A DNA stretch of 43,786 nt from Bacillota bacterium (lineage in GTDB: Bacteria > Bacillota > DTU065): assembly GCA_028708605.1 (NCBI GenBank), contig JAQVYS010000009.1:1-43786 (forward strand). The letters run 5' to 3'. Of the stretch, positions 33,702 to 41,184 are shown piece after piece (position 1 is the stretch's first letter; each line of letters starts with the position of its first letter). The position numbers were made by a program, and so were the translations under genes. Below the pieces are notes generated by a model. It ran no database searches. It worked only from the letters and a program-made list of their open reading frames with translations, and had not been told where the DNA came from.

Positions 33702-33921
33702 CTCGCTGCCTCCTTAAGGTTCACCTGAATCCGTGGTACTATGATTCTTTTACTATGTATAGATATGTCAGAGGCAGGCAAAATGGCAAAGTTAATTATC
33801 TAAAGGAAGTGTTCTTTACATAGGTCTCAGTATCAAACAGGATAAGTTTTGAAAGCTTTCTGGATTTGCGCTCGAAACGTTAGAAATAACGCTTTAAGCT
33901 CTAGCAATTTTTACAAAAAGG

Positions 33922-33950
33922 TTGATAATAATAGATAGGGAACTTTATAT
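33922..33950 (+). promoter_or_regulatory. Promoter candidate for the barrel-like gene pair
   Basis: TTGATA (33922-33927), 17-base spacer, TTATAT (33945-33950), 36 bases before the first start codon. Confidence 0.5.
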
Positions 33951-33985
33951 TGGGATCTTAGATTAGAGTGTAAAGAGGTGACCAA

Positions 33986-34444
33986 ATGAAATACGGTAAA
34001 GTTGTTACATTATGTTTGCTCCTAAGTCTGTCGGTACTAGGTGCGCAGGGTTTTGGATTTGGTTCTAGCACAGCTTTTTCAAATAACGATGCAACTCTTC
34101 AAGGTGTAATATTTGATATACCTTCAAAAGGTGCCTGGGATACTCAGGTTGTTGGTATGCTTAATACCAGTTCTAATGCTTCATTTAACTTAGGTTTTAA
34201 GGTGAACCGCGATATGGGTAAGGTCTATAATATCAAAAGGTATATCGGTCTTGGGGCAGGAATCTCCCAAGATTGGGAAAACGAGATAAGATTCGGTGGA
34301 CAAACGCATGTAGGTATTAAAATCCCGAGTTTTGTTGAGGGATTTTGGTTTGATCTAGAGGTAGGCTTTAGTCTAAGCAGTTCTAAAACTGGAAAGCTAC
34401 GTGGAGGAGCCTTTGTCGGTGGCGGTTCCTCGTATAGCTTCTAA
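33986..34444 (+). CDS. Small secreted barrel-like protein, copy 1
   Basis: A 152-residue exported protein with a signal peptide (1-22, SLSVLGAQG). The mature part starts FGFGSSTAFSNNDATLQG and consists of alternating-residue strands rich in Gly, Ser and aromatic residues (SFNLGFKVNRDMG, YIGLGAGISQDWE, FDLEVGFSLSSS), ending GGGSSYSF with a terminal Phe. An 8-strand outer membrane barrel is plausible. It is similar in plan to the next gene: both have a GFGFS-like start, an IPSK motif (FDIPSKGAW; MIPSKSKV), a G-RY-G-G-G segment and a Phe end, so they are paralogues. ATG 33986 follows AGAGGTGA. Gap to the next gene 17 bases. Confidence 0.7.
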   Translation: MKYGKVVTLCLLLSLSVLGAQGFGFGSSTAFSNNDATLQGVIFDIPSKGAWDTQVVGMLNTSSNASFNLGFKVNRDMGKVYNIKRYIGLGAGISQDWENEIRFGGQTHVGIKIPSFVEGFWFDLEVGFSLSSSKTGKLRGGAFVGGGSSYSF

Positions 34445-34461
34445 CAGGAGGTGCAATTAAA

Positions 34462-34932
34462 ATGAAAAAATTAGTTATAGGATTATTTGTGTTGATGTTG
34501 ATTGTACCTGCTTTTGCTAAGCAAAACGTCGGCTTTGGCTTTAGCGCCTCTGGAGAAGGATCTGGGATCTTCTTTATGATTCCAAGCAAATCGAAAGTAA
34601 ATCCAGAGATTGTAACCTCTGGTTATATTCGCGAGAATTACTACGATTTACGCCTTGGTGCTAGGGCTCTAGTTGATTTAGGCCATAGAGGTATTGTTGA
34701 CAGATACACAGGCTTTGGAGGCGGAATTACCGTATCTTCTCAATATAACGAAGGCACAAGTACTTTTAGCGCCAAAACCGCTTGCTGGGGACAGGTGGTA
34801 TTAGGTACAAAAGTCTCATTAAAGGATAGTTTTCTAAAAGCCCCAGTTAAGATTAGAAGCGAAGTTGGACTCAGTCTCAACAATACCTATGCTCATACAC
34901 ACATTGGTTTTGGTGTGGAATATGAGTTTTAA
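34462..34932 (+). CDS. Small secreted barrel-like protein, copy 2
   Basis: A 156-residue exported protein with signal peptide MKKLVIGLFVLMLIVPAFA. The mature part opens KQNVGFGFSASGEG and follows the same plan as its upstream paralogue: FFMIPSKSKV, YDLRLGARALVDLGHRG, RYTGFGGGITVSSQY, VVLGTKVSLKD, and a final HIGFGVEYEF ending in Phe. ATG 34462 follows AGGAGGTG. The two genes are one transcription unit. Function is unknown; outer membrane location is inference from strand pattern and C-terminal Phe. Divergence between the copies is high, suggesting an old duplication. Confidence 0.7.
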   Translation: MKKLVIGLFVLMLIVPAFAKQNVGFGFSASGEGSGIFFMIPSKSKVNPEIVTSGYIRENYYDLRLGARALVDLGHRGIVDRYTGFGGGITVSSQYNEGTSTFSAKTACWGQVVLGTKVSLKDSFLKAPVKIRSEVGLSLNNTYAHTHIGFGVEYEF

Positions 34933-34952
34933 CTGTAGCTATTGTAAGTGAT

Positions 34953-35077
34953 GGTTACGACTCTAAAAGCTATATATGTTGAAGCAACCGCGAAATTCAC
35001 AAGAAGAAATACCTGTTATTTCTTGGCTAGGTATCTCAGCATATTGTACAAAGAGCCAGATGGCTCTCTCTGTAACC
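34953..35077 (+). ncRNA. Possible structured RNA downstream of the barrel-like pair
   Basis: A closing stem GGTTAC (34953-34958) with GTAACC (35072-35077) encloses two perfect hairpins: AAGAAATA (35004-35011) with TATTTCTT (35017-35024), and AGAGCC (35052-35057) with GGCTCT (35062-35067). A T6 run lies at 35090-35095. It could be a 3' UTR structure or a small RNA; no known class is recognised. Confidence 0.3.
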
Positions 35078-35159
35078 GTAAACTGTAAGTTTTTTAAATG
35101 CTAAATAGCTTGATAAATTGTCTCCTAAATCTTTAGGATATCGTAGTACGCTCAAGAAC

Positions 35160-35194
35160 AAAAAGCGCTGCTTGGAACTCAAGCAACGCTTTTT
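35160..35194. terminator. Bidirectional terminator between convergent genes
   Basis: A 15-position stem with one mismatch: AAAAAGCGCTGCTTG (35160-35174) and CAAGCAACGCTTTTT (35180-35194). The A-run and T-run make it serve both strands. Confidence 0.9.
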
Positions 35195-35195
35195 C

Positions 35196-36479
35196 TCATT
35201 TTTCAGACTCTATCCAAGCGGAATATTCGTCGTATAAGGCTTTAGCTTTAGCATTTCGGTTTGGGCTCATATAATGAGGCCAATCAAAGATCACAATCTT
35301 ATCTACTGTGGGTGTTTGAGTTATTACCTGTTCTTTTACTCTAGAAAAATCAGCAGGGTCAGCGCTAAATCCGTCTCCAGGCAGCTGGTTAAAGACTTCA
35401 AGGTCAGACCAAAACTCAACACCATGGTCTTGGCATACAGCATAGACTTCATTATAGTACCTTGGAATTTGCTCTAAAGGCAGTCTATGGCAACCAACAC
35501 CGTCTTGAAGCATTAAGACATCAAGTGGTACTTCCTTAAAGAAAGCCTCCCAGTACCGGCCATGCGACTTTGGCATCATGTTGCCGCCAAAATAAGGTGC
35601 AATGGAGACAGGCTTACCTAACTCTTGGAGACCAACTGTCAGGTCTCTAAAGAAGTGAAGATAGTTTTGTGGCAGAGAAGAACCTGAGGGGTATAGCTCA
35701 TGAGGAATGTAAAAGCCATAGAAGCTTTCGTAGTGACCGTAAAGATCCAAGAGAGTTTTGGCAAGCTCCAAGTTTTCTTCGCAGTCTTTGTTAAGATCCA
35801 AATTTCCACTCCACCAGTCACCACTAAGCTTTAGACCAAGCCAGACCTTCATACCGCGTTTACTGGCTTCTTCTAAAAGAAAACTATAGTCGCCTTCTCT
35901 TAAAAACACAGCCTGTTTTTGATCTAAGGTAACTTGGCTTTCTCTTGGAAGCTTAGCCTGTGGGGATAGGGAACCTGCAACAAGCAAAATACTATCGGTG
36001 GCGTTTTCAAGGATTACTGAAATAATGATCTCTTCTTCAGAGTCAGTCCAAACCACAGAGGAGTTTATGGTATCATCGATTCCATCGTCTAGCTTAGTGC
36101 CATCATCACCAAAGAAGGAGGATGGCAGTGCACCTTTTAGCTCATAGGTAAATGGAGTAGAAGCTACGATTTCATAGACAATGAGAGGACCTTTTTCAAT
36201 GATAATATCATAGGTCCCAGGTGCGAATGGACCTTTAAACTGGTAGAGAGTTTTGTGAAAAGTGTCGTAAAAACTGGCAGTGTCTGTAGCTGAATACTGC
36301 ACAATCAAAGTATCCATACCAATTTGTTGCATAAGGTCAAGCTCAGTTTGCCAATAAGAACGGGGCTTATTTGTATTACCACTGTTTAACTGCCAAAAAG
36401 CACCGGTAATCTTAGCATCTGAAACTAACGTAAGAGTAGAGATAAGAAGCAGTGGAAGAATAAATTTACCAAGTTTCAT
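35196..36479 (-). CDS. Secreted DUF4434-type glycosidase-like protein
   Basis: A 427-residue exported protein (signal peptide 1-22, ending SDA). It starts with the DUF4434 signature KITGAFWQLNSG and WQTELDLMQQIGMDTLIVQYS, is interrupted by an inserted strand-rich domain (about 95-195, FAPGTYDIIIEKGPL), then resumes the TIM-barrel-like domain: FLLEEASKRGMKVWLGLKLSG, YGHYESFYGFYIPHEL, KPVSIAPYFGG, DVLMLQDGVG and EFWSDLEVF. DUF4434 proteins are predicted glycoside hydrolases; Glu in PHEL and LEVF could be catalytic (inference). Paralogue of the cytosolic gene at 36656-37624. ATG 36479 has a weak AGGAAA site. It has its own terminator. Confidence 0.78.
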   Translation of the reverse strand: MKLGKFILPLLLISTLTLVSDAKITGAFWQLNSGNTNKPRSYWQTELDLMQQIGMDTLIVQYSATDTASFYDTFHKTLYQFKGPFAPGTYDIIIEKGPLIVYEIVASTPFTYELKGALPSSFFGDDGTKLDDGIDDTINSSVVWTDSEEEIIISVILENATDSILLVAGSLSPQAKLPRESQVTLDQKQAVFLREGDYSFLLEEASKRGMKVWLGLKLSGDWWSGNLDLNKDCEENLELAKTLLDLYGHYESFYGFYIPHELYPSGSSLPQNYLHFFRDLTVGLQELGKPVSIAPYFGGNMMPKSHGRYWEAFFKEVPLDVLMLQDGVGCHRLPLEQIPRYYNEVYAVCQDHGVEFWSDLEVFNQLPGDGFSADPADFSRVKEQVITQTPTVDKIVIFDWPHYMSPNRNAKAKALYDEYSAWIESEK

Positions 36480-36618
36480 ATTATTTCCTGTGCCTGTATA
36501 GGCTTTAGGTAACCCTCCTTTTAACTTTAAAAATTTATGTTAAAAGCCTAGATCCTCTAAAAAGTAGATCTTCTCTGTTCAAAGTGAAAGGTAAGTAGTG
36601 CAAAATAGTAAGAGTAGA

Positions 36619-36640
36619 AAGCCCTGCAAAGTGCAGGGCT
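36619..36640 (-). terminator. Hairpin terminator after the cytosolic DUF4434 gene
   Basis: AGCCCTGCA (36620-36628) pairs perfectly with TGCAGGGCT (36632-36640). The minus-strand tail TTCTACTCTT is only partly T-rich; the plus-strand tail is ATTTTG. Confidence 0.6.
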
Positions 36641-36655
36641 ATTTTGTTACTAAAC

Positions 36656-37624
36656 TTAAAGCTTTCTGAGCATCTCAGGATGGTTTTCTTTTAGCCAGTT
36701 GTAGTATTCAGTATAGAGTTTTCCAGCATTTTCATGTCCGGCATAGGCTTTTTGGCCTGGCTTTGACATCATGCCTTGATATTGATAGACAAGAATGTTG
36801 TCCACAAAAGGTGAAATAACTTCGAATTGTTTAATGATACGCTCAAAATCAGCTGGGATTAAAGCACTCTTATAGACTTGGCCTTCGAACCGGAAAATTT
36901 CGACATCAGCCCAGAGTTTTACATGTGGTATTTTGTCGTGAGCTTTACGAAGACCTTCGTAGAAAGCTCCAGTCTCATTAGATGTAGATTTTTGCACGCC
37001 AACTTCATCTTGATAGGCGACAATGTCAACATCCATCGACTCTAGTTGCTTTACATAGTTGTCGTCTGGCTTGGCAACGCGAGTGCCATAAGGAGCTATA
37101 AGGATTTTGCCGTGAGGAGTAAAGCGACGAGCTTCTTTAGAACACTCGTTGACATACTTCATAAACTGTTCATTATAATAGCCCCCGATATAGGCTTCAT
37201 TTGGCCAGTACCAGCCGTAGAAACTCCTGTGGTGTCCAAACTGAGAATGTAACTCTCCGATAGCTCTGAGGCGGCGTCTGCGAGCATCTGGGTCAGAGAC
37301 GATCTTTGGACTATCCCATTGGTAGAAAAAGTCATTACCAAGGAAGATCTTGATGCCATATTTGTCTGCCGCATTAAAGACTACCTCTGTAGGATTGTAG
37401 CAAGCAGTGTCAGCATGAGGGAAAACATCTGTTGGATAGTACGCTTTGCCGTGTACAGCAACATGCATGAGCACTAAATATTCCATACCTAGCTCTGCGA
37501 CTTCCCTTACCTTTGCATCCCAATCTTCAGAGGTAAATTGATCTAAGGTATGATTCCAATATTTACCTTCAGGTGTGTTATGGTGCTGGAATTCAAACCA
37601 GCTACCCATAATAGGTTTTATCAT
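36656..37624 (-). CDS. Cytosolic DUF4434-type glycosidase-like protein
   Basis: A 322-residue protein without signal peptide. It follows the DUF4434 TIM-barrel plan: IMGSWFEFQHHN, WDAKVREVAELGMEYLVLMHVA, AADKYGIKIFLGNDFFYQW, FGHHRSFYGWYWPNEAY, GKILIAPYGTR, DIVAYQDEVG and VKLWADVEIF. It aligns by eye with the secreted paralogue downstream, which has an extra inserted domain. Candidate catalytic acids are Glu in WPNEAY and DVEIF, both retained in the paralogue (inference). The usual DUF4434 proteins are secreted, so a cytosolic version suggests breakdown of imported saccharides. ATG 37624 follows GGAGGC. Confidence 0.78.
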   Translation of the reverse strand: MIKPIMGSWFEFQHHNTPEGKYWNHTLDQFTSEDWDAKVREVAELGMEYLVLMHVAVHGKAYYPTDVFPHADTACYNPTEVVFNAADKYGIKIFLGNDFFYQWDSPKIVSDPDARRRRLRAIGELHSQFGHHRSFYGWYWPNEAYIGGYYNEQFMKYVNECSKEARRFTPHGKILIAPYGTRVAKPDDNYVKQLESMDVDIVAYQDEVGVQKSTSNETGAFYEGLRKAHDKIPHVKLWADVEIFRFEGQVYKSALIPADFERIIKQFEVISPFVDNILVYQYQGMMSKPGQKAYAGHENAGKLYTEYYNWLKENHPEMLRKL

Positions 37625-37895
37625 AATAACGCCTCCTGTAATTGTTAGTTCCAGAAAAGTGATTTAGTAACCCTACCAAAGCTTCTGGTTTGTCAGTTTA
37701 ATTATTCCCTTTTCTTGATAATTAGTCCTGCACATACTTGCTTATATGTAAAGAAAAGAGCGGTAGAGGAGCACGAGAATCTAACTGTTCTTTGGTTTTT
37801 TACTTAAAGATAGAGTTCTTTTCCTTTTTTTGGTATAAATGCTACCTTTTGTTACAGACTAGAAGAGAGGCACTTAAGCTTTAGGAGGAGATTCT

Positions 37896-38495
37896 GTGAA
37901 AAAGGTAAGCTTATTATGGCCACTATTACTTTTTTTGCAAATCACAGTCCTTGCAGGACTTTTTAAAGAAGGCTTTTATGACTTTAATAAAATGGACTTA
38001 GTGACTGTGGGTGAAGTTGTTTATGCCTTTGATTTTGGGCCAAATAGCGCCCCTTTGGCAAGTGGATATACAAAAGTTACAGACAGAACCCTCTTTACTT
38101 TAGAAAAGGGCTTTGGTTGGCTGAGAACGTATGGTTTACTTGCTAAGGAGTTTATCTCTGTTAGTGGCGATCAGAAAAAAGACTACGTTGGCAGTAGCCA
38201 GGAAGGAGTCTTTAGAATAATACTAGATCCTGGCATATACCAGCTAACCTTTCTCTTTCATGATCTTATAAGTCGCCCTGCTATAGACCTGGCAATTAAT
38301 TTTGAACTCTTTTTAGAACAGTGGTTTTTGCCTAGCTTAAGGACTAAGGTTTTAGTCACTGACTTTGAAACTCCAGGTGGTATCCTAGAGATTAGAATAA
38401 AAGCCTCTAAAGGTCTATGGGTTATTAATGCCTTGGTAATAACAAAAAAAGCTCAAGCGTCCTGCCGAATTTGGCAGGATATTTTTTTAGGGTAA
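37896..38495 (+). CDS. Secreted galactose-binding-like domain protein
   Basis: A 199-residue exported protein (signal peptide 1-20, ending VLA). The mature region holds a single beta-sandwich of the kind found at the N-terminus of rhamnogalacturonan acetylesterases and related enzymes: VVYAFDFGPNSAPLASGYTK, TLEKGFGWLRTYG, FRIILDPGIYQLTFLFHD and ILEIRIKASKGLWVINAL. No catalytic domain follows, so it may be a free carbohydrate-binding module. The frame runs through a perfect terminator hairpin (38460-38488), so its last 14 residues are encoded by the terminator. GTG 37896 follows AGGAGG. Confidence 0.65.
   Translation: MKKVSLLWPLLLFLQITVLAGLFKEGFYDFNKMDLVTVGEVVYAFDFGPNSAPLASGYTKVTDRTLFTLEKGFGWLRTYGLLAKEFISVSGDQKKDYVGSSQEGVFRIILDPGIYQLTFLFHDLISRPAIDLAINFELFLEQWFLPSLRTKVLVTDFETPGGILEIRIKASKGLWVINALVITKKAQASCRIWQDIFLG
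38460..38488 (+). terminator. Terminator embedded in the end of the galactose-binding-like gene
   Basis: TCCTGCC (38460-38466) and GGCAGGA (38473-38479), loop GAATTT, then TATTTTTTT. The reading frame crosses it and stops at 38493-38495. Confidence 0.88.
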
Positions 38496-38554
38496 CGCCT
38501 AGAAGGATTCCCCCTTTATTGGAGAGAAACCATCTGTGATAGGAGGGAGTAGGA

Positions 38555-39535
38555 ATGAGTTACGTTCTTGGGATAGATGCTGGGGCTACAAAGACACTGG
38601 CAATGATAGCTGACTATCAAGGTAATATTCTTGGCACCTCTAAAGCAGGTACAGGTAATTTCCAAGTCAACGGAATAAAAGCGGCAAGTTTAGAGGTCAA
38701 CAAAGCTATAGATGGAGCAATTGAAGTAGCAGGTATAAAAAGAGAAAATATTACTGCTGCTTTTTATGGAATGGCAGGAGCAGACCGAGATAAAGACTTT
38801 GAATATGTACACCAAGTAGTAGAACCAATTAATCCTGCTCCTAAAATGGCAATTGAAAATGATGCTGTTATTATCTTAAAAGTTGGAGCTCTAGATGGTG
38901 TTGGTGTTGGCGTAGTTTGTGGTACCGGCACAAATTGTATAGGCTTTAATAAAAGAGGAGATAGGCTTCAAGTAGGAGGCCTTGGGGAACTTTTTGGAGA
39001 TAGTGCTGGAGCAGGATATATTGGGACTAGAGCTTTTAGAGCAGCAGTACGCGGCTTTGAAGGAAGAGGTCCAAAAACTGTTCTGTACGAGATGTTTTGT
39101 AAAGAGATAGGTGTAGATAGACTCATTGACATTGTGGAGTTTTTCTACCCAGGCAGTACTCATCCAGGGGTTGATTTTAGTAGGCTTACCCCACTTGTTT
39201 TTGAAGCTGCCAACAAGGAAGACCAAGTAGCTTTAGACCTTCTGTCTTTTGTAGGTGAGGAGATGGGGCTTGCTGTTAATACTGCCATAAAGAACCTTTA
39301 CTCAAAAGATGAGCACGTGAAGGTTGTAATAGGTGGAAGTGTCGCTCAAAAAGGTAATCATCCTGCGATGCTAGATGCTTTCAAAGCAAAAATCAGTAGT
39401 TTCCATCCTGATAATGAGGTAATCGTGCCAACTTTAGAACCAGCTTTTGGAGCAATCTTTTACGCTTATGATCTTGTTAATGTACCTATAACAGATGAAG
39501 TAATTGCAAACTTAGAGAAGTCATTTAAGAGATAA
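38555..39535 (+). CDS. BadF-type N-acetylglucosamine-kinase-like sugar kinase
   Basis: A 326-residue ASKHA-fold kinase. Phosphate-binding motif GIDAGATKTLAMIAD lies at residues 6-20, MAGADRDKDFE near 73, and VVCGTGTNCIGF with GLGELFGDSAGAGYIGTRAF near 125-160; the adenosine motif VVIGGSVAQKG follows near 260. This arrangement fits the eukaryotic-NAGK-like branch of the BcrAD/BadFG family, which phosphorylates N-acetylglucosamine or glucosamine at the 6 position. ATG 38555 follows AGGAGGGAG. The next gene, 42 bases on, is a family 4 glycosidase acting on 6-phospho-sugars, so the pair fits a salvage route for amino sugars. Confidence 0.82.
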   Translation: MSYVLGIDAGATKTLAMIADYQGNILGTSKAGTGNFQVNGIKAASLEVNKAIDGAIEVAGIKRENITAAFYGMAGADRDKDFEYVHQVVEPINPAPKMAIENDAVIILKVGALDGVGVGVVCGTGTNCIGFNKRGDRLQVGGLGELFGDSAGAGYIGTRAFRAAVRGFEGRGPKTVLYEMFCKEIGVDRLIDIVEFFYPGSTHPGVDFSRLTPLVFEAANKEDQVALDLLSFVGEEMGLAVNTAIKNLYSKDEHVKVVIGGSVAQKGNHPAMLDAFKAKISSFHPDNEVIVPTLEPAFGAIFYAYDLVNVPITDEVIANLEKSFKR

Positions 39536-39550
39536 TACGCTTTTATTAGA

Positions 39551-39577
39551 GGAGGTGTAGCCTTTTTAGGCTAGTTT
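39551..39577 (+). promoter_or_regulatory. Ribosome binding site separated from the start by a hairpin
   Basis: GGAGGTG lies at 39551-39557, 20 bases before ATG 39578. TAGCCT (39558-39563) and AGGCTA (39568-39573) form a perfect hairpin in between, leaving only GTTT. Folding of this hairpin would restore a normal spacing. An in-frame TAG (39558) rules out an upstream start. Confidence 0.6.
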
Positions 39578-40840
39578 ATGAAACTTTGTGTTATTGGCGG
39601 TGGCAGTACTTATACTCCTGAACTTTTAGGTGGTTTAGCGGAGAAAAAAGCTGAGATACCAATTAAAGAAGTTGTGCTTTTAGATATTGATAAAGAGCGC
39701 TTAAGAGACGTTGGAGAGTTTGCAGTGCGCATGATGGCAAATATTGCACCTGAAATAGAGATTAGCTATACCCTTGATAGAAATAAAGCTTTACAGGATG
39801 CAGATTTTGTTATTACTCAAATCAGAGTAGGACATCAAATCGCAAGACATGACGATAGCCTATTTTGTATTCAAAACGGTGTTATTGGTCAGGAGACTAC
39901 TGGAGCTGCGGGTTTTGCAAAAGCCATGCGGACTATTCCTGTCTTACTTGACTATGCCAAAGACATGGAAAAACTTTGCCCAAATGCTTGGCTGATTAAC
40001 TTTACAAATCCTTCAGGCATTGTAACTGAAGCGCTAATTAGGTTTGGCTGGGAAAAGACCATTGGTCTTTGTAACGCTCCTATTGGAATGCAAAAGGGAG
40101 TTGCACACCAATTAGGTGTTGAAACTTTAGACGTGCAACTTGATTATGTAGGGCTTAATCATCTAGGTTGGGTTAGAAAGGTTGCAGTCAAGGGAGAGGA
40201 TCGTACAAAGGAAGTGTTGGAAAATCTTTCTCCTTACAATGCGACTAATATTCCGGAATTAGACTATGACCCAGTTTTTTATCATGCATTAGGAGCTTAT
40301 CTCAATGGTTATCTAAGATATTACTATTTAGAGGAAGAGATGCTCGAGCACTTAAAACGTGAGCCTAAGACTAGAGCCCAGGTAGTTATGGAGGTAGAAG
40401 AGGAGCTTCTAAGTTATTATAGGGATAAACTTAATAATACAAAACCTGAAGCGCTTTCAAAGCGAGGCGGAGCCTATTATTCTCACGTAGCTCTATCACT
40501 AATCTCCGCAATCTATAATGACAAAAATGAGGTTCATATTGTAAATACCCTAAATAAAGGTGCTCTTTTAGATCTAAGCGAAGATGCAGCAATTGAAACA
40601 CCAGCTGTTATTAATAAAACAGGCGCTCACCCTCTTGTAGCAGGGCATGTGGATTTGAGTTTTAGAGGTCTTTTGCAGCATGTGAAGGCCTACGAACAGC
40701 TTACAGTTGAAGCAGCTGTAAATAGTAGCTATAACAAAGCTTTACTTGCTCTTTGTAACCATCCACTTGTACACTCTGCCAAAAAGGCTAAAAAGCTGCT
40801 AGATTTCTTTATTGAAAGGCATGGTTTAGAACTTAATTAA
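39578..40840 (+). CDS. Glycoside hydrolase family 4 (6-phospho-glycosidase)
   Basis: A 420-residue NAD- and manganese-dependent glycosidase that cleaves by redox elimination. The NAD-binding loop is VIGGGSTYTPELL (residues 5-17); QIRVGHQIARHDD, NFTNPSGIVTEA and GLCNAPIGMQ (C165, metal ligand) follow, with GLNHLGW (H195, metal ligand) and the tail ALLALCNHPLVHS. The pattern fits the 6-phospho-beta-glucosidase branch (LicH, CelF, BglT). It acts in the cytosol on phosphorylated disaccharides. Paired with the sugar kinase 42 bases upstream. Its unusual ribosome binding site needs a hairpin to reach the start codon. A strong terminator follows. Confidence 0.92.
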   Translation: MKLCVIGGGSTYTPELLGGLAEKKAEIPIKEVVLLDIDKERLRDVGEFAVRMMANIAPEIEISYTLDRNKALQDADFVITQIRVGHQIARHDDSLFCIQNGVIGQETTGAAGFAKAMRTIPVLLDYAKDMEKLCPNAWLINFTNPSGIVTEALIRFGWEKTIGLCNAPIGMQKGVAHQLGVETLDVQLDYVGLNHLGWVRKVAVKGEDRTKEVLENLSPYNATNIPELDYDPVFYHALGAYLNGYLRYYYLEEEMLEHLKREPKTRAQVVMEVEEELLSYYRDKLNNTKPEALSKRGGAYYSHVALSLISAIYNDKNEVHIVNTLNKGALLDLSEDAAIETPAVINKTGAHPLVAGHVDLSFRGLLQHVKAYEQLTVEAAVNSSYNKALLALCNHPLVHSAKKAKKLLDFFIERHGLELN

Positions 40841-40844
40841 CTTT

Positions 40845-40876
40845 AAAAAGCAGGCTTTAATTCTGGCCTGCTTTTT
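40845..40876 (+). terminator. Terminator of the kinase-glycosidase unit
   Basis: Perfect 11-bp stem AAAAAGCAGGC (40845-40855) and GCCTGCTTTTT (40866-40876), ten-base loop. Confidence 0.9.
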
Positions 40877-41087
40877 ATTCCTAGAAGGTTCGAAAGTGTG
40901 AGCCGAAGGGAAGAGGTAACCTGGTCTGTCTAAAAAAACTTTATAGAACACGGGAAGCAATTCCTGTAAGAATGAGACATAGGGGTAAGGGGTAGGCAAG
41001 ATCCCACAATATTTCGTACTTTTTAAAAGGTATTTTTAGAGATGCGTTGTTTTTGAGTCTATTTATTTTTATTTGGGTATGTAGATA

Positions 41088-41116
41088 TTGTAGGAATATA
41101 GAAAAATAACTAGAAT
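41088..41116 (+). promoter_or_regulatory. Promoter candidate for the lipoprotein operon
   Basis: TTGTAG (41088-41093), 17-base spacer, TAGAAT (41111-41116). Moderate match. Confidence 0.4.
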
Positions 41117-41184
41117 ATTAATACAAGTAAATTAACCAAGAAATGATTTTAACGTGAGTTTTATTTACAAAGGGGTGTGATAGC

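Larger units (their letters stand above)
40841..41184. other. Intergenic region upstream of the lipoprotein gene
   Basis: 344 bases holding the glycosidase terminator, then a purine-rich stretch (about 40885-41000) without gene or recognised RNA, and an AT-rich part containing the promoter candidate at 41088-41116. Confidence 0.5.

Noticed and set aside
40885-41000. Purine-rich stretch after the GH4 terminator examined as a possible riboswitch or small RNA
   Set aside because: No stable paired architecture or known aptamer motif was found by eye.
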